Assembly (NCBI RefSeq): GCF_014168535.1
Contig: NZ_CP060007.1
Coordinates: 1,736,001 to 1,800,000, forward strand
DNA: 64,000 bases
Direction: 5' to 3'
DNA from: Lacibacter sediminis
GTDB taxonomy: Bacteria > Bacteroidota > Bacteroidia > Chitinophagales > Chitinophagaceae
In this document: positions 52,835 through 60,785 of the stretch, one piece after another
How the letters are laid out: each line of letters opens with the position of its first letter
Numbering within the stretch: position 1 is the first letter of the stretch
The notes under the pieces: generated by a model
Told to the model about the DNA's origin: nothing
The model's database searches: none
The model's input: the letters and a program-made list of their open reading frames with translations, nothing else
Program-made: the position numbers and the translations under genes

Positions 52835-53442
52835 ATCAGCGCAATAAGAAAAAAGGAGTAAAGAAAAATATTAAGACCACGGCTCAACAGACGCCATACC
52901 TGTAAATTTAGTGTGCTTTTGGTATACGCCAGATAATCAAATGCGGTGAAATAAAAAAAGAACCCGGCATAAAAAAACAAAAGGGCCGTACATACCCAAA
53001 ACATAGGCGTGCGGATAATATTCAGTTCAGTATCCACTTCAAGCAGTTGTTTAAAATAACGGTAACAGAAATAGATTATGGCTACGGTTGCAATACGGTA
53101 AGAAATGGTATGAAATCTGTTTGTGCCTTCTATAAAAAAAATATTCACTGCTGCAACAACCAGAAATACCGGTATGGCAATGAGGGCTGCTTTCTTTAGC
53201 GCAGGCTCTTTAAAGCTTCGGTAAAAGATGTAAAAATAAAAGCAGAACTCAAACACAGTAAAACCATTGTAAAGCTGGTTGCTGATGTTCTGTATGTTCA
53301 TCCAGTTAAACGCAACGGCTGTTTCAAGAACAAGCGTTAAAAAAAGATAGGGCACAAAGAGCCGGAACCAGGCAGGTTGTATACGCATGATAAAAACAAG
53401 CCCCGCTAAAGTTGCTGCAGCAATGATATAGAGATCAAACAT
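52807..53442 (-). CDS. Multi-helix membrane protein in a two-component operon
   Basis: 211 residues with about six to seven membrane helices (for example IIAAATLAGLVFIMRI, FVPYLFLTLVLETAVAFNWM, KAALIAIPVFLVVAAVNIFF, FWVCTALLFFYAGFFFYFTA). No family recognised. It starts 9 bases after the preceding soluble protein gene and overlaps the kinase gene by 28 bases, a tight operon. I infer a role as membrane sensor or signal partner for the kinase, which has no sensor domain of its own. Confidence 0.75.
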   Translation of the reverse strand: MFDLYIIAAATLAGLVFIMRIQPAWFRLFVPYLFLTLVLETAVAFNWMNIQNISNQLYNGFTVFEFCFYFYIFYRSFKEPALKKAALIAIPVFLVVAAVNIFFIEGTNRFHTISYRIATVAIIYFCYRYFKQLLEVDTELNIIRTPMFWVCTALLFFYAGFFFYFTAFDYLAYTKSTLNLQVWRLLSRGLNIFLYSFFLIALICHLKPLKS

Positions 53443-53451
53443 ATTGTTCAG

Positions 53452-53958
53452 TTACATTCCTCCGTTACATTCTGGTGGGCAAAGACGGGCATTGTCTAAG
53501 CCTTCTTCAGGATCAAATAAGGGAGCCATGGTTATAGCTGCATCTTCATGCAATTGATCTTCATCGACTGTTCCGTTTTTTTTCGTTAACACAAGGATAG
53601 GTGTGTCCATTTGATGGTAGTCGCTTGCAGGTTTTGTTCTTGGTTCCGGTTGATAACGATGAGAAGCATCATGCATACCAAAGTAAATCCTTATGCCATA
53701 TGCTTTTAAATCAGCTCCCGGCGACAAATCAACATAGTTCTCTCTTAGAAACTGTATGATTTCTCCTAGTGAATACCATGCGCTTCTTGTGTCTTTGGTT
53801 TTGTCATGAGGTTCAATCTTAGTGCTTCCCTTTCTTTTTTTTCCCGTATGACGATTATAGGTTGCCATTAAGTCTTCTATATCTTCTTTTGAAATTGATT
53901 TTGCTCCGGCAAATGCTTCCTGAGCTAATTTTTCTTTTGAAACAATTTTAATTGGCAT
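53452..53958 (-). CDS. Soluble protein of unknown function, first gene of the two-component operon
   Basis: 168 residues, no signal peptide. SWYSLGEIIQFLRENYVDLS-like region (AWYSLGEIIQFLRENYVDLS), then GIRIYFGMHDASHRYQ, TPILVLTKKNGTVDEDQLHE and a C-terminal Cys motif RLCPPECNGG. The CPPxC end is a recurring feature of small Bacteroidota proteins encoded next to such membrane proteins, possibly a metal or redox site. No known family name. It is the promoter-proximal gene of the operon running to 51411. Confidence 0.75.
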   Translation of the reverse strand: MPIKIVSKEKLAQEAFAGAKSISKEDIEDLMATYNRHTGKKRKGSTKIEPHDKTKDTRSAWYSLGEIIQFLRENYVDLSPGADLKAYGIRIYFGMHDASHRYQPEPRTKPASDYHQMDTPILVLTKKNGTVDEDQLHEDAAITMAPLFDPEEGLDNARLCPPECNGGM

Positions 53959-54013
53959 AACTGTAAATTTGGTGAAGAATATTCAAAATAGGCAAAACAA
54001 GCCGAAACATCAA

Positions 54014-54029
54014 ACGGGAATTTTCCCGT
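54014..54029. promoter_or_regulatory. Palindrome ACGGGAATTTTCCCGT upstream of the two-component operon
   Basis: 7-bp arms ACGGGAA/TTCCCGT around TT, 56 bp before the start of the 53958 gene (reverse strand). NarL-type regulators bind inverted repeats, so it may be the operator of this operon. GCCGAAAC at 54001-54008 next to ACGGGAA resembles the leader element at 54394 and 55126. The remaining 484-bp gap (53959-54442) holds no gene. Confidence 0.4.
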
Positions 54030-54393
54030 AGCCCACACCGTTACTTCCCCCTTGTGTTATTGTAGTTGAAATAAGAAGTTTGCAGCATAAACACCACATT
54101 GTAAAGCCAAGGCCGTTGCTGACTTATGAAAATCAAGTACCGGGTTGCAGAGCAGAATCTCTATCTGATGCTATTGATACATAACACCGGTATCTGTCTG
54201 AGAACTGCAACTGTTGGTACGGTTGAATCATTTAAACCAAAACGCTGCATTGTTATGAATTTCCTTCACGAAAAAGATATGGGTTGATAAAACTCCATTA
54301 CCACAATTATTTACTTAAAGAAATATAACTGAAAGGTTGGTAAAGACACGACCCAAATCGATAGTGTATGTGAAAGTGTTTAAAAGCAAAAAC

Positions 54394-54426
54394 CCGGGAT
54401 GCCGAAAACGGGATTATAGAGTAGGC
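54394..54426 (+). repeat. 33-bp leader element, copy 1
   Basis: Matches 55126-55158 at 30 of 33 positions; core GCCGAAAACGGGA, end AGAGTAGGC. It ends 16 bases before the ATG at 54443. It contains a small CCG-AAAA-CGG hairpin. Confidence 0.75.
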
Positions 54427-54442
54427 GGCTCAACTCCATTTT

Positions 54443-55117
54443 ATGAAAAAGAATATTTTGGTATCGGCATTGATGATTTGTTGCTTATATACCTTTTCTC
54501 AATCAACCGATTCGGTAGTAAAACAACATACTACAGACATACAGGAGATTAAGAAAACAACAGATGTTTTAAAGAAAAATATTGATACTGTTGGAAAGGC
54601 TGTTGCGCAATTAGATAAAAAATTTTCGACAACAGTTACTGATTGTGCTAATTGCGAAATTGGTTTTATGCAATGGGTTTTAATTTTTTCTCCTGTATTG
54701 ATTTTTATGATTGTATTGCTGGCTATACGAAAAAAAATGAAAGACTTCGACTTGAAGGAAGCGTTGTCTGAAACTGAATTGCCTAAGAAAATAATTCCTA
54801 ATCCTGAGTACACTGCAGAGAAAATAAAATCATTGGCAGAAAACCCTATAGCTGCCGGTCTTTTAACAACGCTCCTTCCTGCCACTCTCGAAGTAACAGC
54901 TTCCGATGAGCCAACAAAAAGCAGCAGCAGGTACATCGCTTTTATAACAAGTTCATTAACATGGGTATTGGCATTGTGCTTAACGTGTTTTTTTATCTAT
55001 CAATATATAAAAAGTAATGAGGCTCCAACATTGACTGGCCTTTCTTCAGTACTGTTGGCGTTAGGTATAGGTGTGGTGCCATATGCATTCAATAAAGTAA
55101 GCAAAGCTTTAGAGTAA
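54443..55117 (+). CDS. Membrane protein with signal peptide and coiled coil, first gene of an unknown cassette
   Basis: 224 residues. A signal peptide (MKKNILVSALMICCLYTFSQ) precedes a coiled-coil segment (DIQEIKKTTDVLKKNIDTVG) and three membrane helices (MQWVLIFSPVLIFMIVLLAI, SLTWVLALCLTCFFIYQYI and LSSVLLALGIGVVPYAF). The cytosolic loop between the first two helices is charged. No family recognised. It shares a 33-bp leader element with the next gene. Confidence 0.75.
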   Translation: MKKNILVSALMICCLYTFSQSTDSVVKQHTTDIQEIKKTTDVLKKNIDTVGKAVAQLDKKFSTTVTDCANCEIGFMQWVLIFSPVLIFMIVLLAIRKKMKDFDLKEALSETELPKKIIPNPEYTAEKIKSLAENPIAAGLLTTLLPATLEVTASDEPTKSSSRYIAFITSSLTWVLALCLTCFFIYQYIKSNEAPTLTGLSSVLLALGIGVVPYAFNKVSKALE

Positions 55118-55125
55118 CATATAAA

Positions 55126-55158
55126 CCGGGAAGCCGAAAACGGGAATAAAGAGTAGGC
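55126..55158 (+). repeat. 33-bp leader element, copy 2
   Basis: Second copy of the element at 54394-54426, ending 14 bases before the ATG at 55173. It lies almost at the end of the preceding gene. Confidence 0.75.
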
Positions 55159-55172
55159 ATTAAATTAAAATT

Positions 55173-55469
55173 ATGAGCACAATTACCATCAAAGGGAATT
55201 TCTCAGGTAATGTCAACAATTTTGTCATACTAGACGTATTCCGCCCAAATTCCCTGCAGAATCATTATGATTTCAGAAAAACATTTGAAAGAGATTTTGA
55301 GGAAACTCTTACAGATCTTTTACCCGGTCTTACTTACAATATTGACTTTACAGGGTTTACCACAGCTAATTTCGAAATAACGATTTCGGGTGATTTTGAC
55401 AATCCTAACCCTATAGAAGACTCAGTTAGCAAAGCATTCAGTCCTGGCTATGCCATTCAAACCACCTAA
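55173..55469 (+). CDS. Small beta-rich protein, second gene of the cassette
   Basis: 98 residues, no signal peptide or membrane helix. TITIKGNFSGNVNNFVILDV, LLPGLTYNIDFTGFTTANFE and ITISGDFDNPNPIEDS suggest an Ig-like or jelly-roll beta fold. No homologue recognised. It starts 14 bases after the leader element and ends 10 bases before the next gene. Confidence 0.65.
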   Translation: MSTITIKGNFSGNVNNFVILDVFRPNSLQNHYDFRKTFERDFEETLTDLLPGLTYNIDFTGFTTANFEITISGDFDNPNPIEDSVSKAFSPGYAIQTT

Positions 55470-55479
55470 AAATTAAGAA

Positions 55480-56676
55480 ATGAAAAAATATATTATAATA
55501 TTTATTTTGTCGATAGCATGCATTCATGGCTATAGCCAATTTACAGACGCAGAGGGAAAAAAGGTTAGCGCAATTGTCAATTCTCAAAAAACGGCAAACA
55601 GTAAGGATATACTTAGTACTTTTTTCAGGGCAAGTATAGATGACTTGCTAGGCGATGATCGAAAGTTTTCCCTTAATTCCACTTTTTTTGGATTAGACTC
55701 AGTTTTTAGAAAAAAGGGAAAAGAAATATCTTACAGCAAGGAAAGAAGACTCAGACAAACGTCTTTCAATATAGGGCTTGAAGGTGATAGTCTTAGTTCA
55801 ATTACCAAAATATCCGGTGGCTTTACGTTTACAATAATGAACAAGAAAGATATTACACTAAAAAAAATCAAAAGTGTTGACAAGAACGCCTTAGTTAAAA
55901 GTGCATTTATATTAGCAGATATTAAAACGGAAATCCTTGCATATATAGCAAAGAAATATCCAGCAAAATTTAATGATGTAGACACACTAAAAGACATTAA
56001 CCTTTCATGGACAAATGCAAGCGCAAACAATGATTTTTCGAGCTTACACCCACTGATAGTTGAAGCGCTGCTTAGTCCCGGCCTGGCTGCATCTGCTGTT
56101 AAGAGCGATGCAAGCCTGGGTATTAGCGAAGATGATGTAGAATTAACTGTAATATCACTATTGAAAGGCAAAAACACGGCAAGAGATTTATATGATGCCA
56201 TTGGTGAAAAATATTCCCGAAAGCCACTGTGGACTTTTTCGCCTACAGTTGTTTATGACAGAAACAACAGGCAAGGTGAGTATTTTTTTGCTTCTGAATT
56301 CACAGTTGGAATTGGCAAAGATTTAAGCAAAAAACCTTGGGAGATTGAAGTAAAATCAGCTTTTAAAATAACCAACGATACAGCTACGAAAAAAGTGAAT
56401 TACGATAGCAAACCATTCTCAATAAGTCTGGGCGCAAACAAGGTTTTAATCGAAAATGAAACTAAAGAACCTAAAATGGAGTTTAAATTCTTCACCCAGT
56501 ATGATTATCAATTCGGCAAAGTCCAGGTTGGAGAAAAACCTGGCATTTTCTCTTTAAATACAACTCTAAGGATTAATATTTTTAAATCATTATGGCTACC
56601 TCTAACTGTTAAATACGATGTAGAAAATGGCAATTTTCTTGGGTTCCTTGCGGTTACAGCAAACCTTGGTAATTAA
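55480..56676 (+). CDS. Exported beta-barrel-like protein, third gene of the cassette
   Basis: 398 residues with a signal peptide (MKKYIIIFILSIACIHGYSQ). The N-terminal half is Ser/Lys-rich and mixed; the C-terminal half has alternating strands ending in aromatic residues (LWTFSPTVVYDRNNRQGEYF, FASEFTVGIGKDL, KFFTQYDYQFGKVQVGEKPG, LWLPLTVKYDVENGNFLGFL) with the terminal strand AVTANLGN, suggesting an outer-membrane barrel. No family recognised. Followed by a terminator. Confidence 0.7.
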   Translation: MKKYIIIFILSIACIHGYSQFTDAEGKKVSAIVNSQKTANSKDILSTFFRASIDDLLGDDRKFSLNSTFFGLDSVFRKKGKEISYSKERRLRQTSFNIGLEGDSLSSITKISGGFTFTIMNKKDITLKKIKSVDKNALVKSAFILADIKTEILAYIAKKYPAKFNDVDTLKDINLSWTNASANNDFSSLHPLIVEALLSPGLAASAVKSDASLGISEDDVELTVISLLKGKNTARDLYDAIGEKYSRKPLWTFSPTVVYDRNNRQGEYFFASEFTVGIGKDLSKKPWEIEVKSAFKITNDTATKKVNYDSKPFSISLGANKVLIENETKEPKMEFKFFTQYDYQFGKVQVGEKPGIFSLNTTLRINIFKSLWLPLTVKYDVENGNFLGFLAVTANLGN

Positions 56677-56691
56677 TTTTTCTTTCTCCCG

Positions 56692-56730
56692 CCCCGGGGT
56701 CTGTCCTTAGCCGACCTCGGGGATTTTTTT
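56692..56730 (+). terminator. Rho-independent terminator of the three-gene cassette
   Basis: CCCCGGGGTC (56692-56701) pairs with GACCTCGGGG (56713-56722, one G-U), followed by a T-run (56724-56730). Confidence 0.85.
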
Positions 56731-56798
56731 ATCCGTTTGTGTTTTCAACAATCCTTCAATCAAACTCACCGCTCACTGTTCTCATACTTGATCTCGTC

Positions 56799-57030
56799 CT
56801 AATCTTTTATTAATTCCTTGTACATATCGCCTTGCGCATAAATATGATCGACCAGTTGGTTGTTGCATTTATAAATAAACAGCAAACGTTCAAGATGTGT
56901 TTTGCAGTTGGGGTGGTTAAACAGGTACTTGCAATCATCTGCATTGCAGCAATCTTCATGTGCACAGGAATGGAAATCGGGACAATGACCGTTGCTGTCG
57001 TCTTATGAGTGGTGGTTGGTGTTCAGTCAT
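56799..57030 (-). pseudogene. Remnant or frameshifted gene for a small Cys-rich protein
   Basis: The reverse strand from 57002 to the stop at 56799 is an open frame of 67 codons with strong coding character but no ATG/GTG/TTG at its head: DDSNGHCPDFHSCAHEDCCN, ADDCKYLFNHPNCKTHLERL and LFIYKCNNQLVDHIYAQGDM. It has a stop (57003-57005) just before it. An ATG at 57030 (MTEHQPPLI) would join it if one base were added or removed near 57003. The Cys pattern (C at 7, 13, 18, 19, 24, 33, 46) suggests a metal-binding module. A sequencing indel is not excluded. Confidence 0.6.
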
Positions 57031-57070
57031 GTGTTTTTGATGTTTAGGTTGGTGCTCTGTAATTCTGAAT

Positions 57071-57095
57071 CTCGGGGTCGGTTACACCAGACCCC
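57071..57095. repeat. Hairpin GGGGTC...GACCCC, inverted relative of the terminator at 56692
   Basis: Read on the reverse strand it begins GGGGTCTGGTGTAACCGACC, close to GGGGTCTGTCCTTAGCCGAC of the terminator at 56696, so the two are inverted copies about 380 bp apart flanking the Cys-rich remnant. Confidence 0.55.
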
Positions 57096-57123
57096 TGGCC
57101 GACGGAAAGAACAATTTTCCTCA

Positions 57124-57144
57124 TTGTCCGGTCTTTGTCCGGTC
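57124..57144. promoter_or_regulatory. Direct repeat TTGTCCGGTC x2, period 11
   Basis: TTGTCCGGTC is at 57124-57133 and 57135-57144, 91 bp before the metallopeptidase start. The remaining bases between 57031 and 57235 show no gene. Confidence 0.35.
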
Positions 57145-57235
57145 GAAGTCAGCCTTTTGTCCTGTTCGTTTTGCTGGGTTTGTTATACTCCTGGTCTACT
57201 TTACAGACACAATCATTCATCTCAACTAAATCACC

Positions 57236-60200
57236 ATGACTGCTTTTTTTCGCAAGCGAACTGCTCGTGTTCGCACAGTTTTTTATCAATGTGTTTTTGC
57301 TGTTCTTTTTTTGTTTCCATTGTCGGTGGCTGCCCAGTACAAATTAAAGGCTACACCGGTCAATCAAAAAACCTTGCCTTCGCTGGAGAAAGTGTTTAAA
57401 AAGTATCACCTCTTTACAATCAATGCACCTGAACTTATGCGCAACTCCAAAGCGCAGGGGAGAGCTTCTTTTAAATTTGATCTGGAGCTTACCGGTCTTC
57501 AATCGCTTTCACTCTCGTTAACAGAGCAGGATATATTAAGTGAATCGTACAGTATGATTGTTGCCGGCCCCAACGGTAAAAAAGAAACCGTCCGGCCCGA
57601 TATTAAAACCTATACAGGATGGGTGGCCAACGAAGAAGGTTCAATAGTGGCACTTACCATTTCCGATAAAACCATCTTTGGACATATCAAAGGGAAAACC
57701 ACCGACTATTTTATTGAGCCCTTGCGGTATTATAATAAAAAAGCAGCGGCCAACAGTTTTGTTGTGTATGAAACAAAAGATGTAGTGCCCTCTTCCGCCT
57801 CGCTGTGTGGCGCAACGGAGGTTGCCGAAAAGCAAATAGCTGCAGCCGAAACATCAGCAACTACACTTGGTTCAGCAACGGGTACCTGTAAAATCATCGA
57901 AATGGCGGTTGCTACGGATGCGACCATTTTTGAAAAATACGGGTCGGCTGAGTTGGTTGAAGAGCACAATATCAGTATTATGAATACGATGGTGCTGTTG
58001 TACAGTAATGCCCAGATTGGCAGTTCGTATTTACAGTTCAGAATAAAACGAAATTACGTTTCCACTTCAGCAGCAACAGATCCTTATTTATTACCGACCA
58101 ATCCAACCGGTTCAGAAGATCTGCTGCAAATGTTTAGACTATGGGGGAGCGCCGGTGGATTTGGCATTGGCTTCAATTTTGATTTAGGTCAGCTCTGGAC
58201 CATGAAAAATATTATACCTGATAATGGGGGAGTTGTTGGCCTCGCTTTTGTTGGCGCAGTTTGTTCCAGTGCAAAATACCAGGTAAACAGAGATTTATTT
58301 TCGCAAACGGGCTTACAGGCAGGGGTACTTGCCGCCCACGAAACGGGTCATAACCTGAGTGCACAACACGATGCCTCCGGAGCCCCGTATATCATGGCCC
58401 CTAGTTTAGCAGACCCACCAAATACAGTTTTTAGTTCTGCAAGTATTCTGAGTATGACAAATTACTTGAACAGTTCCTTGGCAGCATGTATTAGTGGCTG
58501 CAACACTGAGCCACCAACAGCAGGTTTTAATTTGCCTAAGTTTAGTTGCAGTAATACCTTCAACTTAAACAGTGCAAGTGTTGGATCTGTTAATGGAGTT
58601 TTTTGGGAAACGCCTGGCGGCAACCCTGCAACTTCAAATGCACAGTCGCTGACGGTACAGTATGCAACACCAGGTTTAAAAACCATTGCATTAACGGCTT
58701 ATAATAATAATGTAACGAGTACGGTTGTTAAGCAAGTATTTATTAATTCGGGCTTACCGAATGGATGTCGAACAATAACGGGAACAGGACCTGCACCGGG
58801 TGCATTTGCAAATTTTAAATTAAACGATCTGGAACATGTTTTTGGAGGCACATATGGAAGTGTTTATAGAAATAATACCTGCACCGAGGTTGTTTCTTTA
58901 ACACCCGGTGAAACATATACTTACAAAGGAACAGTAGGGTTGCCTTTCATCAATGTAAGCAGCACGCTGCAGGTGTTTATTGATTACAATGCAGACGGTG
59001 ATTTTTTGGATGAAAACGAAGCTGTTCACACGTCACCCGAGTGTATCATGGGCGAGTATAGCTTTTCGTTTACTGTGCCTTCAAATGTAACCGTATCAGA
59101 CAATCCTGTTCGAATGCGTGTAGTTGGCTTAGGTTGCGGAGCAACGCTGGGAAATGGATGTAATGTTGCTCCAAATTCAATGGTAGTAGATTTTGGTGTG
59201 CTTTTTTTACCAGCCGAGAAATTTTACTATGTTGACCGTGACCGTGATGGTTATGGTAATCCCAATTCAAAAGCATGGTTGCGCAGTGAAACAGCTCCTC
59301 CGGGTTATTCAACAACAGGAGACGATTGTAATGATGATTTTCCCTGGCTTAATCCGGCTACTGTTTGGGTAAAAGATGCTGACAATGACTTCTATTACAC
59401 CGGAGATCCAATTGTACAATGTACATCACCTGGTGCAGGTTATACCTATATTATGCGAAATCCAGGTGATTGTGATGATACCAAAAAAGAAATCAATCCT
59501 CTCACTGTTTGGGTGAAAGATGAAGATGGCGATCATCATTATACCGGCGCTCCGGTCACACAATGTGAAAAGCCCGGTGACGGATATGTAATTCAAACAA
59601 TTGAACTCATAGCAGGCGATTGTAACGATGCTGATCATACAGTTTTCGAAAACCAAACCTATTATAAAGATGAAGATGGGGATGGTTTCGGCAATATCGC
59701 AAAACCAATTGCTGTATGTTCATCCACAGCGCCCGCAGGTTATGTAACCAATAGTGGAGATTGTAACGACAGTAATCCGGCTATCAGTCCTGCAGCAGTA
59801 GAAGTATGTGGTAACCAAATTGATGATAATTGTGATGGTGTTATTGATGAGGTTGCGTGTTATACCTGTACAAACGCAAATGGATTAACTGTTACTGATG
59901 TTACAGCCAACAGTGTACGTTTAAGCTGGAGCGCAATTGCTAATCCGGAGCAATGGCAACTGCAATACAAAGCAATCGGTAAGGGCAGCAGTAAATGGAT
60001 GGATATTTTCTTAACCGGAAATATTCGTTCAGTAACCATACCCAATCTTGTGTCTAATCAAAATTACCAATGGCAAATAAGGGCGAAGTGTGGAAAATCG
60101 TGGACAGCCTATCTTGCCGGATCAAATTTCAGAACAAGTGCAACAACTGCAAACCGATCTGCTGATGATTTGTTTACAGGAAATGCAAATGCAGCAATGC

Positions 60201-60451
60201 AGTTGTATCCAAATCCGTCAAACGGAAACTTTACGTTGAACTTACAACTTGAGCAGGCAATAACAAGTACAGCAAACATCAGCATCAGAGATATTGCGGG
60301 TAAGCTGTTATTTACAGAAAAGGTAAATGTTGTAAACGGACTTGTATGTAAGAATATTCAATTGCCGGGATATGCAACAGCTGGTATGTACTTTATTGAA
60401 GTGTCGGCAAATGGTAAATGGTTTAAAACAAAGTTGATTGTAACAAAATAA
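57236..60451 (+). CDS. T9SS-exported reprolysin-like metallopeptidase with calcium-binding repeats
   Basis: 1071 residues with a signal peptide (FLFPLSVAAQ end). The zinc motif HETGHNLSAQHD is at 368-379 (catalytic Glu369), an M12B-type HExxHxxxxxHD with Ser in the usual Gly place. After a PKD-like domain (FKLPKFSCSNTFNLNSASVG-like segment) comes a GEVED domain (VFIDYNADGDFLDENEAVHT), then four MopE-type repeats (YYVDRDRDGYGNPNS, VWVKDADNDFYYTGD, VWVKDEDGDHHYTGA, YYKDEDGDGFGNIAK), a FnIII domain (NGLTVTDVTANSVRLSWSAI) and a T9SS sorting domain (LYPNPSNGNFTLNLQLEQ). It degrades extracellular protein. Confidence 0.92.
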   Translation: MTAFFRKRTARVRTVFYQCVFAVLFLFPLSVAAQYKLKATPVNQKTLPSLEKVFKKYHLFTINAPELMRNSKAQGRASFKFDLELTGLQSLSLSLTEQDILSESYSMIVAGPNGKKETVRPDIKTYTGWVANEEGSIVALTISDKTIFGHIKGKTTDYFIEPLRYYNKKAAANSFVVYETKDVVPSSASLCGATEVAEKQIAAAETSATTLGSATGTCKIIEMAVATDATIFEKYGSAELVEEHNISIMNTMVLLYSNAQIGSSYLQFRIKRNYVSTSAATDPYLLPTNPTGSEDLLQMFRLWGSAGGFGIGFNFDLGQLWTMKNIIPDNGGVVGLAFVGAVCSSAKYQVNRDLFSQTGLQAGVLAAHETGHNLSAQHDASGAPYIMAPSLADPPNTVFSSASILSMTNYLNSSLAACISGCNTEPPTAGFNLPKFSCSNTFNLNSASVGSVNGVFWETPGGNPATSNAQSLTVQYATPGLKTIALTAYNNNVTSTVVKQVFINSGLPNGCRTITGTGPAPGAFANFKLNDLEHVFGGTYGSVYRNNTCTEVVSLTPGETYTYKGTVGLPFINVSSTLQVFIDYNADGDFLDENEAVHTSPECIMGEYSFSFTVPSNVTVSDNPVRMRVVGLGCGATLGNGCNVAPNSMVVDFGVLFLPAEKFYYVDRDRDGYGNPNSKAWLRSETAPPGYSTTGDDCNDDFPWLNPATVWVKDADNDFYYTGDPIVQCTSPGAGYTYIMRNPGDCDDTKKEINPLTVWVKDEDGDHHYTGAPVTQCEKPGDGYVIQTIELIAGDCNDADHTVFENQTYYKDEDGDGFGNIAKPIAVCSSTAPAGYVTNSGDCNDSNPAISPAAVEVCGNQIDDNCDGVIDEVACYTCTNANGLTVTDVTANSVRLSWSAIANPEQWQLQYKAIGKGSSKWMDIFLTGNIRSVTIPNLVSNQNYQWQIRAKCGKSWTAYLAGSNFRTSATTANRSADDLFTGNANAAMQLYPNPSNGNFTLNLQLEQAITSTANISIRDIAGKLLFTEKVNVVNGLVCKNIQLPGYATAGMYFIEVSANGKWFKTKLIVTK

Positions 60452-60503
60452 TACAGCGACACATATTGATCGTGTTATGTCGTGACGTTGTTTTTTAACA
60501 GGT

Positions 60504-60554
60504 AAGTAATCAGGAGTCTGTGGTATTCAAAACAGATTCCTGATTACTTTTTTT
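60504..60554 (+). terminator. Strong terminator after the metallopeptidase
   Basis: AAGTAATCAGGAGTCTGT (60504-60521) pairs with ACAGATTCCTGATTACTT (60532-60549), one G-U in 18 pairs, followed by a T-run. Nothing recognisable from there to 60785. Confidence 0.88.
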
Positions 60555-60785
60555 GTTGTTGAAATTTCTGGTACTGAAAATTTTAGTTCGCTTTGTGCCT
60601 TTTTGGCAAGGATGAACATCATCGTTCACTTCGCTACAGTGTCCCGACCGTGTGCTTTCTTCATCTGCGTTTTTTTGTGTTCATATGCCGCAATTCCTTT
60701 ACTTTTTTGTGGTTGTAAATACGGTGTTTTCACGCCTGTTTATACAAACAATATGTTGTAAACTAGTAATACAAAACCTAAACTC

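Noticed and set aside
55731..56201. A 156-codon reverse frame opposite the third cassette gene.
   Set aside because: The forward frame has a signal peptide and a barrel-like C-terminus; the reverse product is Ser/Leu-rich without features.
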